Positions 26,668 through 35,926 of a DNA stretch of 64,000 bases are shown in pieces; the stretch's first letter is position 1, and the number at the start of each line of letters is the position of its first letter. The position numbers and the translations under genes are program-made. Below the pieces are notes generated by a model. That model saw only the letters and a program-made list of their open reading frames with translations, was not told the DNA's origin and did no database searches. Origin of the DNA: Candidatus Poribacteria bacterium (GTDB lineage Bacteria > Poribacteria > WGA-4E > WGA-3G); contig JAPPBX010000001.1 in assembly GCA_026702755.1 (NCBI GenBank), positions 100,184-164,183 on the forward strand. The letters are read 5' to 3'.

Positions 26668-26701
26668 TTGTAGGGGTAGGTCTTGTGCCTACCCTCTACA
26701 A
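26668..26701. repeat. REP-like hairpin between membrane gene and oxidoreductase
   Basis: TTGTAGGGGTAGG and CCTACCCTCTACAA form a 13-bp stem with one bulged T around a 7-nt loop. It may end transcription of the upstream gene, but no T-tract follows. GGTAGGGGC-type starts recur at 1692 and 38028. Confidence 0.5.
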
Positions 26702-26720
26702 AGAACAAATGGAGGTAAAC

Positions 26721-27737
26721 ATGAAGCTGGCAGTTCTTTCTTATAGTCACCACGGACGGAGTATGGCGCGCACTGCATACGGTCTCGGACACGAGATTGT
26801 CGGTGTGATGGATGCTGAGGCAGACCCCCGACAACAGTTAGCGGACGATTTTCAATGTCCCGGATTTGAGACAGCAGTGGCATGTCTCGACGCAAGCAAA
26901 CCGGACGCTGCCCTCGTCGCTGGCAAACATACTGAAATGCCTGCACACGTCCAAGCATGCGTAGATCGACGCATTCCTTACCTCTTGGATAAACCGTTTG
27001 CGGATTCTGCAGACAGGCTGCGTCCTGCCGCTGAGGCATCCGAAAAGCACGGCGTATTCAGCGCGCTTGTGTTACCGAACCGCGCAAGCCGAATCGTGAG
27101 TGTCGTCAAAGAGATGGTCGCCGATGGAAGCTTAGGCGAACTGACCCTATACAACAGCAGGTTAAATAACGGTCCTCCATCCCGTTACGATCCGACACCG
27201 TCTTATTGGCACAACACTCCGAGTATATCCGGTGGTGGATGCTGGGCAGTCGAAGCGGCACATGGCATCGACACATTCCTTCAATTCACCGGCGATCAGC
27301 AAATTACAGTCGTTGGCGCAGTCATGTCCAACGCAATGCACACCCGCGGCGTAGAGGACAGCGGTATCGGCGTGTTACGAACGGAAGAGGGTATCACGGG
27401 TATTATTGAATCCGGTTATACATATCCATCCGGTAAACGTGGTGGCGATCATTTCTTTCGATTTATTGGGACGAAGGCATCGGTATTTGAACAGTACGGT
27501 CGCAACGGCGAACCCCTGATCGAAATTCATACAACCGAAGGTGTCCAATTTAGTGAAGACATCTCACACGGTGCGCGGATACAAGGCGTGATGGGTGCTG
27601 CGTTTGATGCTATTCGGGACGGTGGCATTTTTGAACCGACGGTTGTTGACGCGGTGCGTATCCTTGAGATCCAGGATGCCGTCTATGCCCATGCCCGACA
27701 GGGTGTAATAACCCACGGTCCGCACCCGATGGGTTGA
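26721..27737 (+). CDS. Gfo/Idh/MocA-family oxidoreductase
   Basis: 338 aa from the ATG placed seven bases after GGAGGT. MKLAVLSYSHHGRSMARTAY is the Rossmann start, here without the usual GxGxxG; DKPF in YLLDKPFADS takes the place of the catalytic-face EKP motif; GGCWAVEAAHGIDTFLQFTG carries the WD/GxH substrate-side signature. Such enzymes oxidise or reduce sugars, inositols or related carbonyls with NAD(P). Located after the DUF6785-type gene and before the SMP-30 gene, so sugar-acid metabolism is plausible. Both nucleotide and substrate remain inferred. Confidence 0.86.
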   Translation: MKLAVLSYSHHGRSMARTAYGLGHEIVGVMDAEADPRQQLADDFQCPGFETAVACLDASKPDAALVAGKHTEMPAHVQACVDRRIPYLLDKPFADSADRLRPAAEASEKHGVFSALVLPNRASRIVSVVKEMVADGSLGELTLYNSRLNNGPPSRYDPTPSYWHNTPSISGGGCWAVEAAHGIDTFLQFTGDQQITVVGAVMSNAMHTRGVEDSGIGVLRTEEGITGIIESGYTYPSGKRGGDHFFRFIGTKASVFEQYGRNGEPLIEIHTTEGVQFSEDISHGARIQGVMGAAFDAIRDGGIFEPTVVDAVRILEIQDAVYAHARQGVITHGPHPMG

Positions 27738-27762
27738 CAGCTTGTACGATGTGTGCTAAAAT
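27734..27762 (+). promoter_or_regulatory. Sigma70-type promoter for the SMP-30 gene
   Basis: TTGACA (27734-27739) overlaps the stop of the oxidoreductase gene; TAAAAT (27757-27762) follows after 17 nt. The SMP-30 gene is thus probably transcribed on its own. Confidence 0.65.
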
Positions 27763-27799
27763 CGTCTCATTCAAGAAACGGAATTGGAAGGAGTGAAGT

Positions 27800-28828
27800 A
27801 TGTCGAATTTAAATGTGTCACAAACCATTGTATGCGCCGTTACTGCAGGTTTCGCGTTAGCACCCGCGTTGATCGGGAACACTGCTGGCAGCGACGCTAT
27901 CTTTGCACCAGATGCCGAACTTAAAGAACTATTCAACGGTGCACATTTCACAGAAGGTGTCTCCGTCGCGCCAGACGGAACCGTCTATTTCAGCGACATC
28001 ACCTTCACAGATCAGACGGATATGCAAGCAGGCAATATCTGGAAACACAACCGAGAGACTGGAGAAACGACCATTTTCCGTTCTCCCAGTGGGATGTCCA
28101 ACGGCACGAAGTTTGATGCGCACGGTCGTTTGGTTGTTGCAGAAGGTGCGGATTTCGGGGGACGCAGGATTACGCGAACGGACATGAAAACCGGTAAAAG
28201 CGAAATTATTGCCGGTCTGTATAACGGCAAACCCTTTAATTCACCGAACGATCTGTCAATTGATGAACAGGGACGTATCTATTTTACGGATCCACGGTAC
28301 GCTGGAAATGAACCCGTTGAACAACCCATCTTTGGGGTCTATCGGATCGATCCAGACCGTTCTGTTCACCTCGTTGTTACGGATGCCGGTAAACCGAACG
28401 GTGTTGCGGTTTCTCCAGATCAGCAAACCCTTTACGTCATCAGTCACGACAACGGTGCGATGGGGAGTTTTCCTGATGATGTGCCGTTGCTGAATGGACG
28501 AATGGCACTCCTCGCTTACGATCTTTCACCGAAAGGCACTGCGACTTTCCGAAAAATGCTTGTTGACTATGCGCCGCAGGACGGTCCAGACGGTATGGTT
28601 GTTGATGCTGAGGGAAATCTCTTTGTGGCGGTGCGCGATGAGACACGCCCCGGAGTTCGCGTCTACACGCCTGAAGGGGAAGAACTGGCGTACGTCAAAA
28701 CACCGGATAAACCCACCAACGTAGCATTCGGACGTGGCAAAACAAGCAAGACGCTCTATATAACAGCAGAAAATTGCCTCTATAGCATCCAAACGATGAA
28801 AGAAGGGTATCACCTACCACAGAAGTAG
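27800..28828 (+). CDS. SMP-30/gluconolactonase-like protein, probably exported
   Basis: 342 aa. The N-terminus (about 1-30, VSQTIVCAVTAGFALAPALI) looks like a signal peptide. The body is a beta-propeller with SVAPDGTVYFSDITF, NGTKFDAHGRLVVAE, FNSPNDLSIDEQGRIYFTDP and KPNGVAVSPDQQTLY, typical of the SMP-30/gluconolaconase/LRE family; the Glu, Asn and Asp metal ligands are in place. It would open sugar lactones outside the cytoplasm. GGAAGGAG precedes the ATG. It ends one base before the stop of the convergent amidase gene. Confidence 0.88.
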   Translation: MSNLNVSQTIVCAVTAGFALAPALIGNTAGSDAIFAPDAELKELFNGAHFTEGVSVAPDGTVYFSDITFTDQTDMQAGNIWKHNRETGETTIFRSPSGMSNGTKFDAHGRLVVAEGADFGGRRITRTDMKTGKSEIIAGLYNGKPFNSPNDLSIDEQGRIYFTDPRYAGNEPVEQPIFGVYRIDPDRSVHLVVTDAGKPNGVAVSPDQQTLYVISHDNGAMGSFPDDVPLLNGRMALLAYDLSPKGTATFRKMLVDYAPQDGPDGMVVDAEGNLFVAVRDETRPGVRVYTPEGEELAYVKTPDKPTNVAFGRGKTSKTLYITAENCLYSIQTMKEGYHLPQK

Positions 28829-28829
28829 C

Positions 28830-30230
28830 TTAAACATCGGGATGGAGGTCGTGCCACGGTGTTGCCTTCTCATAGCCGTGCCCGACTTGACACAACAACG
28901 GCTCCGTCAAATGTTTCCCGACAAACTGAATGCTCAACGGTAGCCCTTCGCTATTCATGCCGCACGGCACAGATAGCGTCGGCGCGCCGTTGAAGTTAAA
29001 CGGCACGGTAAACCGTTGGAACTTTGGCTCCCGGGGTTCATACGGTCCATATAACACCTCCGGCGTGATGGCGTGCGGCGGTGCTGACATCGATGGACAC
29101 ACCAACACATCAATCTCCTCAAATACTCGTCTGAGGTGCCCTGTACAGGCGGCTCTCAAATTATTCGCTTTCGCGTATTCCGCGCCTGTCGCTTTCGCCC
29201 CCATATCAAGCCACCCTTGAAACCAAGGTCCGTAGGCATCCCGTCGGAAGGGATAGGTCGCTGCGTGTGCCACCACCGCCTCGGTAGAACACAGCAGGGG
29301 CCATGCGGAGACATACTCATCCACGTCAGGCAATTCGACTTCAACAATTTCAGCACCTTGATCCGCGAGGATTTTCACACCCGCGCACACCGCCTCGGCA
29401 AGTTCGGTGTCGATATCCTTTGTCGCATAGTTCTCGTCAAATCCGATATGGATACCTTGTAGATCCTGCCCTATTCCCTCAAGCATATTCGGCACAGGAT
29501 CCGGCAGAGAAGTCGGATCGTTCGGGTCAGACCCAGCGATCGCCTCCAGCATAATAGCTGCATCAGCAACACTTCGCGTCATCGGACCGACATGATCCAT
29601 CGATTCAGCAAGCGCGAGCACACCGTAACGACTCACCCTACCCCATGTCGGTTTTATCCCCACAACGCCACACGCTGCCGAAGGAAAGCGAATGGAACCG
29701 CCGGTATCACTACCCAGCGAACCGAAACACAACCCTGCTGCTGTTGCAACACCGGAACCACTCGACGATGAACCCGTCCACCGATCCGGATTCCACGGAT
29801 TTTGAGGAATATCGAAATTACGGTTGTAACCGCCCATCGCACCTTCGGTCAGATTGAGCTTACCGAGCAAGATCGCACCAGCAGCAGCGAGTTTCGTGAT
29901 GACCGTGCTATCAAACGCAGGCACATGCCCGGCGAGCACTTCCACGCCACCCATCGTGCGGACACCCTTTGTGAAACAGAGGTCTTTCACTGCGATAGGG
30001 ACACCGTGAAGCGGGCCCCGATACGTTCCAGCGTTAATCTCCCGTTCCGCCCCCTGTGCGGCAGCCATCGCTTGTTCCGCTATCACAGTCGCGTAACTCT
30101 TCAATTGACCGTCAAGTTCTTCAATACGCTGCAGCATCGCAGTCGTAACATCCACAGGCGATAACTGCTTAGACGCAATCTGTTCCGCAATCTCGGTAAT
30201 AGTTCTAAAGTGAAGTGGTGTTTCATGCAT
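28830..30230 (-). CDS. Amidase signature-family enzyme
   Basis: 466 aa from the ATG with AAGGAAGAAG upstream. The Ser-cisSer-Lys triad is read as K82 in GVPIAVKDLCF, S155 in GSSSSGSG and S179 in DTGGSIRFP. It hydrolyses an amide bond to give acid and ammonia; the family also includes GatA, but no gatB or gatC gene is adjacent and the substrate loop region is not GatA-like. It could serve a general amide-degrading role. It shares a strand with the Asp-box gene that ends 25 nt upstream of this start. Confidence 0.9.
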   Translation of the reverse strand: MHETPLHFRTITEIAEQIASKQLSPVDVTTAMLQRIEELDGQLKSYATVIAEQAMAAAQGAEREINAGTYRGPLHGVPIAVKDLCFTKGVRTMGGVEVLAGHVPAFDSTVITKLAAAGAILLGKLNLTEGAMGGYNRNFDIPQNPWNPDRWTGSSSSGSGVATAAGLCFGSLGSDTGGSIRFPSAACGVVGIKPTWGRVSRYGVLALAESMDHVGPMTRSVADAAIMLEAIAGSDPNDPTSLPDPVPNMLEGIGQDLQGIHIGFDENYATKDIDTELAEAVCAGVKILADQGAEIVEVELPDVDEYVSAWPLLCSTEAVVAHAATYPFRRDAYGPWFQGWLDMGAKATGAEYAKANNLRAACTGHLRRVFEEIDVLVCPSMSAPPHAITPEVLYGPYEPREPKFQRFTVPFNFNGAPTLSVPCGMNSEGLPLSIQFVGKHLTEPLLCQVGHGYEKATPWHDLHPDV

Positions 30231-30255
30231 GTTCTTCTTCCTTATTTCGATTTGC

Positions 30256-32214
30256 CTATTTCTCAATCGGAATTTTAAGCACGCCACCGCTGTCTGTGCC
30301 AGCGTAGAGAAAACCGTCAAGTACTGCCAACGAATCAACCCGGCGACGCAGAGAACCAATGGGTTTCCACCACTTTTTATCCTCTATCCACTCGAAAACG
30401 CCCTTATAATATGTGCCTACGTAGGACTCCCTGCCAACTGTTTCCATGGTTATAACCGATGATGAATCACCCAGTCCGTAGTGTAGTGAAGTCCAAGAAT
30501 TACCGTCGTTGGTGGAACGGAAAATTCCTTTACCCCAAGTTGCTGTGTAGAGTGTCGATCCAACCCATTTTAAATCTGATATGAAACTATCCGACATATC
30601 TGAACTGATAGACTTCCAAGATTTTCCTGTCTTTTCCAAACGAAAAATCTCGCCCCGCGGAGTTCCAGCATGGATTTTCTTCCCATTTACCGATAACGCC
30701 GTGATGAAGTGCCCTTCCAAACCGAGACTTTCCCACGAATCCAACCCCGGTGTCCAACGGAAAACGCCGCTGCCCTGGGTGCCGACATAAAAGGTTAAAC
30801 CTACGATTTCCATGCATTCGATCGCGTACAACTCCCTATCGGTGCTAACTTCAATCAACGAGTTGCGCACTTCATCCACTTGGAAAATCCCACCCACTAC
30901 ATCGCCAGGGGCAAATCTGGTAGCTGCGACATAAAGTTTTCCACCGACCTCAGATAAAGCCGAAAAATGATATGAAATCGGTGGCGGCGGAATTTGGACA
31001 GGCTGCCACGATTCTCCACCGTCAATTGAGTAGACAAGCCTATGCCCTATGCCTGCGTAAATCCTATCTCCAACAACCTCTAATTCACTGACGGATGTAC
31101 CCATCAATCCTGTATTGGCTTCCACCCAAGAATTACCACCATCCGTTGTGCGAAAGACACCACCACCCAACGTCCCAACGAAGACAGTGTCCTCACTCAC
31201 TGCCAGCAATGCGGAAACTGTTTGATCTGTTAAGCCATCATTGACTGTTGTCCAAGAATCACCGCTATCTTCCGAGCAGAAAACCCCACCACCAAACGTA
31301 CTCGCGTAGAGTGTTGTTCCAAATGATGCCAATGCCTCAACAGTATGCGTCATTTCTTCAGTAGTGATGCGCGTCCATGTATCCCCTTCGTCATCTGAAC
31401 GGAAAAACCCACTGTCTCCGCTGTCCCCACCGATAAGTATGCCGATGTAAAGCATATTTTCCATGGCAGTAAACGAATCGACTCGTAATCCAGACGGCAA
31501 AAGTCCCATCGGTACCGGATCTAATCCGGATGCAACCCGCGCACTATTGATCGGCTCCATATTCATCGGTTGCTCGACAAAACCGGCATTGATGGATGTC
31601 CACGAGTTCTCATGCGCTTTTTTGCGAAAAGCCCCATTCTCTGTACCAGCGACAAGAGTTGTCCCGATTCTTGAGAATTCACGAATTGACATGTTTTCCA
31701 ACCCATCGTTCATCGGGATCCACGAATCGCCATCGTCATCCGAATACCAAACACCGTCCTCCAACGTGCTAATGTATATGCGGTTCCCAATAATCACAAC
31801 ACCACTAACCGACATATACGTTTGGAGAGTCGGAACGTGGTTCCACGTGTCCCCACCGTCAGTTGACGCATAGAGTCCGACACTGCCAGCGTAGAGGGTC
31901 CCACCCTTCTGTGCAAAGGCTGAGGCAGAGAGATAACCTTCCCCCGGTTCAAAGGGCAATCCAACATTGACAGGAATCCAAGAATCACCAAGATCAACTG
32001 AACGGAAGACTCCTGCGCCCCGCACTCCTGCGAAAAGTACGCCTTCAGGCGTGACATAGAGTGTGTCAATATGCCCACCATAGGGACCGTTGGTTGGTAC
32101 CCAGTCGTTCTCGTTAGACGCAGCGTTCACATCCGCCCCAATCAGCGGTACGAAACCGATAAAAAACCCGGTTGTAACAATCCAAATAACAGGTAAGATC
32201 CTTTTTCGTATCAT
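30256..32214 (-). CDS. Exported Asp-box (BNR-like) repeat protein
   Basis: 652 aa. GAGGAG lies upstream of this ATG. A basic-hydrophobic start (IRKRILPVIWIVTTGFFIGF) looks like a signal peptide. Seven or more Asp-box repeats of the form SxDxGxxW occur, for example STDGGDTW, SDDDGDSW, SEDSGDSW, TTDGGNSW and SIDGGESW. They form the beta-propeller seen in sialidase-like, sortilin and Ycf48-type proteins. There is no catalytic triad of a sialidase that I can see. A role as an exported binding or scaffolding protein is likely; the ligand is unknown. Confidence 0.8.
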   Translation of the reverse strand: MIRKRILPVIWIVTTGFFIGFVPLIGADVNAASNENDWVPTNGPYGGHIDTLYVTPEGVLFAGVRGAGVFRSVDLGDSWIPVNVGLPFEPGEGYLSASAFAQKGGTLYAGSVGLYASTDGGDTWNHVPTLQTYMSVSGVVIIGNRIYISTLEDGVWYSDDDGDSWIPMNDGLENMSIREFSRIGTTLVAGTENGAFRKKAHENSWTSINAGFVEQPMNMEPINSARVASGLDPVPMGLLPSGLRVDSFTAMENMLYIGILIGGDSGDSGFFRSDDEGDTWTRITTEEMTHTVEALASFGTTLYASTFGGGVFCSEDSGDSWTTVNDGLTDQTVSALLAVSEDTVFVGTLGGGVFRTTDGGNSWVEANTGLMGTSVSELEVVGDRIYAGIGHRLVYSIDGGESWQPVQIPPPPISYHFSALSEVGGKLYVAATRFAPGDVVGGIFQVDEVRNSLIEVSTDRELYAIECMEIVGLTFYVGTQGSGVFRWTPGLDSWESLGLEGHFITALSVNGKKIHAGTPRGEIFRLEKTGKSWKSISSDMSDSFISDLKWVGSTLYTATWGKGIFRSTNDGNSWTSLHYGLGDSSSVITMETVGRESYVGTYYKGVFEWIEDKKWWKPIGSLRRRVDSLAVLDGFLYAGTDSGGVLKIPIEK

Positions 32215-32382
32215 CTGTCCGCTCCTCTTTTTGACGGTTGTTTGAGCAACGAAAACCACTTCACTTGACAACTTAAACAGCCAACGCCACAAAGAAGTTT
32301 ACAAGCGAACCACGGACGCTCCAAGGACTCTGTTCAAGGGAGCAAACCACACAGCGGTGGGATTTTTCATCTACTTAGGCAA

Positions 32383-33246
32383 CTAATTCAAGGCACTCAC
32401 ACGCGGTCGTCCTAAGAGATTTATTAACCGATCATCCGCATTTTGCAGCACCTCTTCAGGCACAGGTACACCGTTGCAAAGACTGAATCGCCAATATGCC
32501 CAGTACGCTGCGTACTGCGATTGTATAATGTAACGGGTCTTATTGGAAAGGTTTGGTGCGCCGCGGTGCCAACACTGTGGGTCCTGTAGGTAGATGTCGC
32601 CCGCCTTGCAGAAAATAGAGACAGGTTTATTCCCTTCAAATTCTGGGTTCTCCTGATTGTTCGGATGTCTGCCAGAGTAATGGCTGCCGCGCACGTATTG
32701 CGTCGGTCCCTCCTCGATTGTATCGATATCGTTCAACGCCATCTGGACAGTAAACCACATCACAGGCATCCGTAGGCGCGGATCGTGGCGCGGCATATCT
32801 TCGGTAACGGGGAAGTGCACTGAGCCATCAACATGCCACGTGTCAATCGAGAGACCGGGGAGATTCCGAAGCACATTTTGCCCACAAAACTTGCAGTTCT
32901 CACCGACGATCGCCTCTGCCAAACTTAGAATTGGTTCACGGAGGAGCATATCCCGGAAGATTGGGTCGAGTTCAATCGTGTTCCGTAAAATGAAGGGTAG
33001 CGTTTCCTTGGATTCAGCATGCGCCCCCATTTGGATATACCTGACATCCGCCAATTCTGGATTCGTTATTTCCATAAGTTCCGGATCCGCGAAAAATTCG
33101 TCAGACTTATCCCGTAGTGCGGCGACCTCTCCATCGGTCAGCACCCCCGGAATATGTACGAATCCATCACGGAAGAATTGTTCAGCAATCTGTTTCGTTT
33201 TCTCTTCGCTAAAAGGCTCACCTTTGAGTATTGGACTGTTTGCCAT
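32383..33246 (-). CDS. Phytanoyl-CoA dioxygenase family protein (paralogue 3)
   Basis: 287 aa. EQFFRDGFVHIPGVLTDGEV is the entry motif. HxD is in TWHVDGSVHFPV and the second His and the Arg are in CWHRGAPNLSNKTRYIIQ, so the iron and 2-oxoglutarate sites are complete. AAGAGGAGAG precedes the ATG. It lies 36 nt after the sulfatase gene, on the same strand, and the pair is probably co-transcribed; a linked pathway on a sulfated or lipid-like compound is possible. Confidence 0.9.
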   Translation of the reverse strand: MANSPILKGEPFSEEKTKQIAEQFFRDGFVHIPGVLTDGEVAALRDKSDEFFADPELMEITNPELADVRYIQMGAHAESKETLPFILRNTIELDPIFRDMLLREPILSLAEAIVGENCKFCGQNVLRNLPGLSIDTWHVDGSVHFPVTEDMPRHDPRLRMPVMWFTVQMALNDIDTIEEGPTQYVRGSHYSGRHPNNQENPEFEGNKPVSIFCKAGDIYLQDPQCWHRGAPNLSNKTRYIIQSQYAAYWAYWRFSLCNGVPVPEEVLQNADDRLINLLGRPRVSALN

Positions 33247-33282
33247 GTTGTCTCTCCTCTTAAAGGTTATCTTATTCTTAAC

Positions 33283-34740
33283 TCAATCCAGATAATCCAT
33301 TTCTGGTAGCAGACTCCAACGGTATTGATCTGCTGGTTGTGTATTTCGTCCCCAACGACCGAGAATTTGTGTGTCCGCGCGCTTTGCTTTTATTTGCGCT
33401 GCGACCCAATCTGGGTCCCAACCATCCAGGACCTTCTCAGTCAATTGCACTAAGATGTCTCGGCACACTGGATTATCTGCGCGGTCATGTAACTCGTTTG
33501 GATCTTCTTTAACGTCGAAAAGCTGCGGCGGTTGCCCGTGATAATAATTAAGTTTCCAATCTCCGTCTCGAACCATCCGATGGTAGCAGCCGTCATCGGT
33601 ACAGTATTCAGAGAAGGCGATGTCCTCCCAATCTGTATCCTCACCACGGAGAAGCGGTAAAGTGCTTCGTCCACGGGAATGCGGTAACGGAGGTGCCCCA
33701 AGTGCATCAAGCATCGTCGCATTCAAATCCAATGAACTGACAACGCGATCGCATCGCACGCCTTCCGGTAAAGTGCCGCGCCACGACAAAATTGCAGGGA
33801 CCTTCACTGAATGCTCATAAAATGTCTGTTTCCACCAAAGCCCATGCTCACCGACCTGCTCGCCGTGATCCGAGCTATAGAGGATCAGGGCGTTCTCATC
33901 CAACCCGTTTTCTCGGAGTGCCCCCAAAATCTGCCCAATCATCACGTCCATCCGAGTTACCAACGCCCAATACGCCGTGCGCGCGCGGATAATCTCCGCA
34001 TCGGAAACCTCAATAATCCCACACTTCTCACGCCACCACTGGAAGTAGGGATGCAACGCTTCTGAAAAGGGTTCAGGATTTTGGGGCATCGTCATCCGCC
34101 CGTCATAAAGTTGATAATCCTCCTGCCTCGCAACGAAAGGTTGATGCGGCAACATAAACCCAACGGAGATTGAAAAGGGTGTATCCAAAAGTCCCGCCCG
34201 TTTCTGAACACCGAGCCGATTGAGATAATCCACTGTTGCAGCAGTCACGTCTTCATCGTGAACCTGATACGCACTCTGACCCGCCCCAGATTTTTCAAGA
34301 CTGACACGCGCAGGTCCGGCTGTTCCAGACAGTTCACCGTGGTCAACCCCTCGTCCACCGTGATAATTCGGTCCGTGGTCCCCAACGAGGCGGTCAGTGT
34401 ACCCGTGTAATTGATCCGGTCCGAGTGCGTGCATCCGTCCGATAAGCATAGGCTGATACCCCGCCGCGCCCATCGCATGTGCAAAAGTGGGAATCCCGGA
34501 ATCAAGCACATGGCTGTTGGTCCACACAGCGTTCTCGTAAGGGTAACGCCCGCTCAACATTGACATCCGAGACGGTACACAGATAGGAGACGGGCAATAG
34601 ACGTTTTCAAACACAACGCCTTCGGCAGCAAGATTGTCGAGATGTGGTGTCTGGACCAACCGATCACCGTAACAACCGGTTACGTAAGGGTTGTGCTGGT
34701 CGGAATGTATATAGAGCAGATTCGGACCTGGTGTGTGCAT
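33283..34740 (-). CDS. Sulfatase, FGly type (paralogue 2)
   Basis: 485 aa from the ATG with AAGGAG upstream. The formylglycine motif is C54-V-P-S-R58 in CPSPICVPSRMSM. Metal ligands are in LLYIHSDQHNPY and SSDHGEQVGEH. There is no signal peptide, so it may act in the cytoplasm on taken-up sulfate esters; the maturase gene must lie elsewhere. The promoter at 34778-34805 is a near-perfect match. PhyH paralogue 3 follows at close range. Confidence 0.93.
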   Translation of the reverse strand: MHTPGPNLLYIHSDQHNPYVTGCYGDRLVQTPHLDNLAAEGVVFENVYCPSPICVPSRMSMLSGRYPYENAVWTNSHVLDSGIPTFAHAMGAAGYQPMLIGRMHALGPDQLHGYTDRLVGDHGPNYHGGRGVDHGELSGTAGPARVSLEKSGAGQSAYQVHDEDVTAATVDYLNRLGVQKRAGLLDTPFSISVGFMLPHQPFVARQEDYQLYDGRMTMPQNPEPFSEALHPYFQWWREKCGIIEVSDAEIIRARTAYWALVTRMDVMIGQILGALRENGLDENALILYSSDHGEQVGEHGLWWKQTFYEHSVKVPAILSWRGTLPEGVRCDRVVSSLDLNATMLDALGAPPLPHSRGRSTLPLLRGEDTDWEDIAFSEYCTDDGCYHRMVRDGDWKLNYYHGQPPQLFDVKEDPNELHDRADNPVCRDILVQLTEKVLDGWDPDWVAAQIKAKRADTQILGRWGRNTQPADQYRWSLLPEMDYLD

Positions 34741-34777
34741 CGCAACTCCTTCGTCACATTTGGGCGGATTTGTTTTC

Positions 34778-34805
34778 ATTATAAACACATATCGGTTTTT
34801 GTCAA
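34778..34805 (-). promoter_or_regulatory. Consensus sigma70-type promoter for the sulfatase/PhyH pair
   Basis: On the minus strand TTGACA (34805-34800) and TATAAT (34783-34778), both consensus, with a 16-nt spacer. It drives the sulfatase gene starting at 34740. Confidence 0.75.
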
Positions 34806-34887
34806 GAGTTTACAGGCACCACAAGAGGTACCCAACAAGAATTTTGATAATTCACCATAAATGCTTTTAAAGATATGCACGTTCCTA

Positions 34888-34915
34888 TTGACATTTGAAA
34901 ATCTTTTGTTATAAA
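34888..34915 (+). promoter_or_regulatory. Sigma70-type promoter for the VOC-HIT genes
   Basis: TTGACA (34888-34893), 16-nt spacer, TATAAA (34910-34915). It lies 66 nt upstream of the VOC start. Confidence 0.65.
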
Positions 34916-34980
34916 ATAAAGCCTAATTCCAATAAGCCTTTGACAGATTGAACGTATTCCATCAAAAAGGAGCAAACACA

Positions 34981-35385
34981 ATGGCATTTTTGAGACACAT
35001 CGCCCTACGGACGAAGGATATGGAAGCCTCCCGTCGTTTTTATGAAACCATCGGTTTTGCGTTTGTAGGATATCGAGGACGCGGTGGGTTAGACCTCTCG
35101 GACGGCACGCTGAACATGACGATCCTCCAATACAACGGGACAGAACGTCCACCGTTTGAGGAAGGCACAGAGTTTATCCACTTCGGTATCATTGTTGAAG
35201 ATTTACCGAGCATTTACAACACCCTTCGGGACGGTGGTTTTGAATTGATTATGGATAACGTGAAAAAAGGAGATGAAATCGACGATAATAAACCGCCAGA
35301 ACGTTCCTTCAAGGTTGCTGATCCTGATGGAAATGTTGTCGATATTACATGTGCGAAGGACGAATGGCGTGGCGTGTCGGTCTAA
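34981..35385 (+). CDS. VOC/glyoxalase-family protein
   Basis: 134 aa. AAAAAGGAG sets the ATG. The two beta-alpha-beta units of the vicinal oxygen chelate fold are visible (LRHIALRTKDMEASRRFYET and EFIHFGIIVEDLPSIYN). His in RHIAL and His/Glu in the second unit and at DITCA could hold a metal, as in glyoxalase I. It is followed by the HIT gene 17 nt later, so the two are co-transcribed. The substrate is not known; lactoylglutathione lyase is only one option. Confidence 0.85.
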   Translation: MAFLRHIALRTKDMEASRRFYETIGFAFVGYRGRGGLDLSDGTLNMTILQYNGTERPPFEEGTEFIHFGIIVEDLPSIYNTLRDGGFELIMDNVKKGDEIDDNKPPERSFKVADPDGNVVDITCAKDEWRGVSV

Positions 35386-35402
35386 CCGGAGGATCACGAA
35401 GC

Positions 35403-35903
35403 ATGAGCCGTACCCTTGCCCGATTTGAGATGCCGATATGGGATCCTTGTCCATTTTGCGAGTTAGCCGCTGGACGTAGCGAAATCAGACATATCATCGA
35501 CGCAACTGAAAAGACGCTTACGTTCATCAACAAAAGGCAATTTGAAATCGGGCAATTGCTGGTGATTCCGCGCCGACACGCTCCAACAATTCTCGACCTG
35601 ACAGACGATGAAGCCGTTGAAATTATGAATAAGGTACGAACAGCCGCTAAAGCCTTGATTGAAACTTTCAATCCAGATGGCATCACCGTTTATCAGAATA
35701 ACGGTGTAACGAGTTTGCAGGAGGTTCCGCACTTTCACGTTCATGTCGTCCCGCGTCGAAAATCCAGTGATTGGGGTAGTGGACCACCACATATCGCGGC
35801 ACTACAGCCCGAAAACTTAGAGATGAAGCGGAAAGTAACAGTCTCTTGGAAGCGCGCAGAAGAAATCGCATCTCTTGTAAAATTGAATTTTAAAACACAA
35901 TAA
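35403..35903 (+). CDS. HIT-family nucleotide hydrolase/transferase
   Basis: 166 aa from the ATG after GGAGGATC. The zinc-site-like CPFCEL near the N-terminus and the catalytic triad HFHVHVVPR mark it as a HIT protein, which hydrolyses AMP-linked or ADP-linked compounds such as dinucleoside polyphosphates. ITVYQNNGVTSLQEVPHFHV is a typical lead-in. It sits between the VOC gene and PhyH paralogue 4, all on the plus strand and closely spaced, probably one operon. Confidence 0.92.
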   Translation: MSRTLARFEMPIWDPCPFCELAAGRSEIRHIIDATEKTLTFINKRQFEIGQLLVIPRRHAPTILDLTDDEAVEIMNKVRTAAKALIETFNPDGITVYQNNGVTSLQEVPHFHVHVVPRRKSSDWGSGPPHIAALQPENLEMKRKVTVSWKRAEEIASLVKLNFKTQ

Positions 35904-35926
35904 ACTACTTTGTATTAGGAAGCACT

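Noticed and set aside
28830..30230. GatA subunit of the amidotransferase
   Set aside because: The catalytic triad is shared by all amidase-signature enzymes; there is no gatB or gatC beside it.
30256..32214. Sialidase
   Set aside because: Asp boxes alone do not make a sialidase; I saw no arginine triad or Tyr/Glu pair in context.
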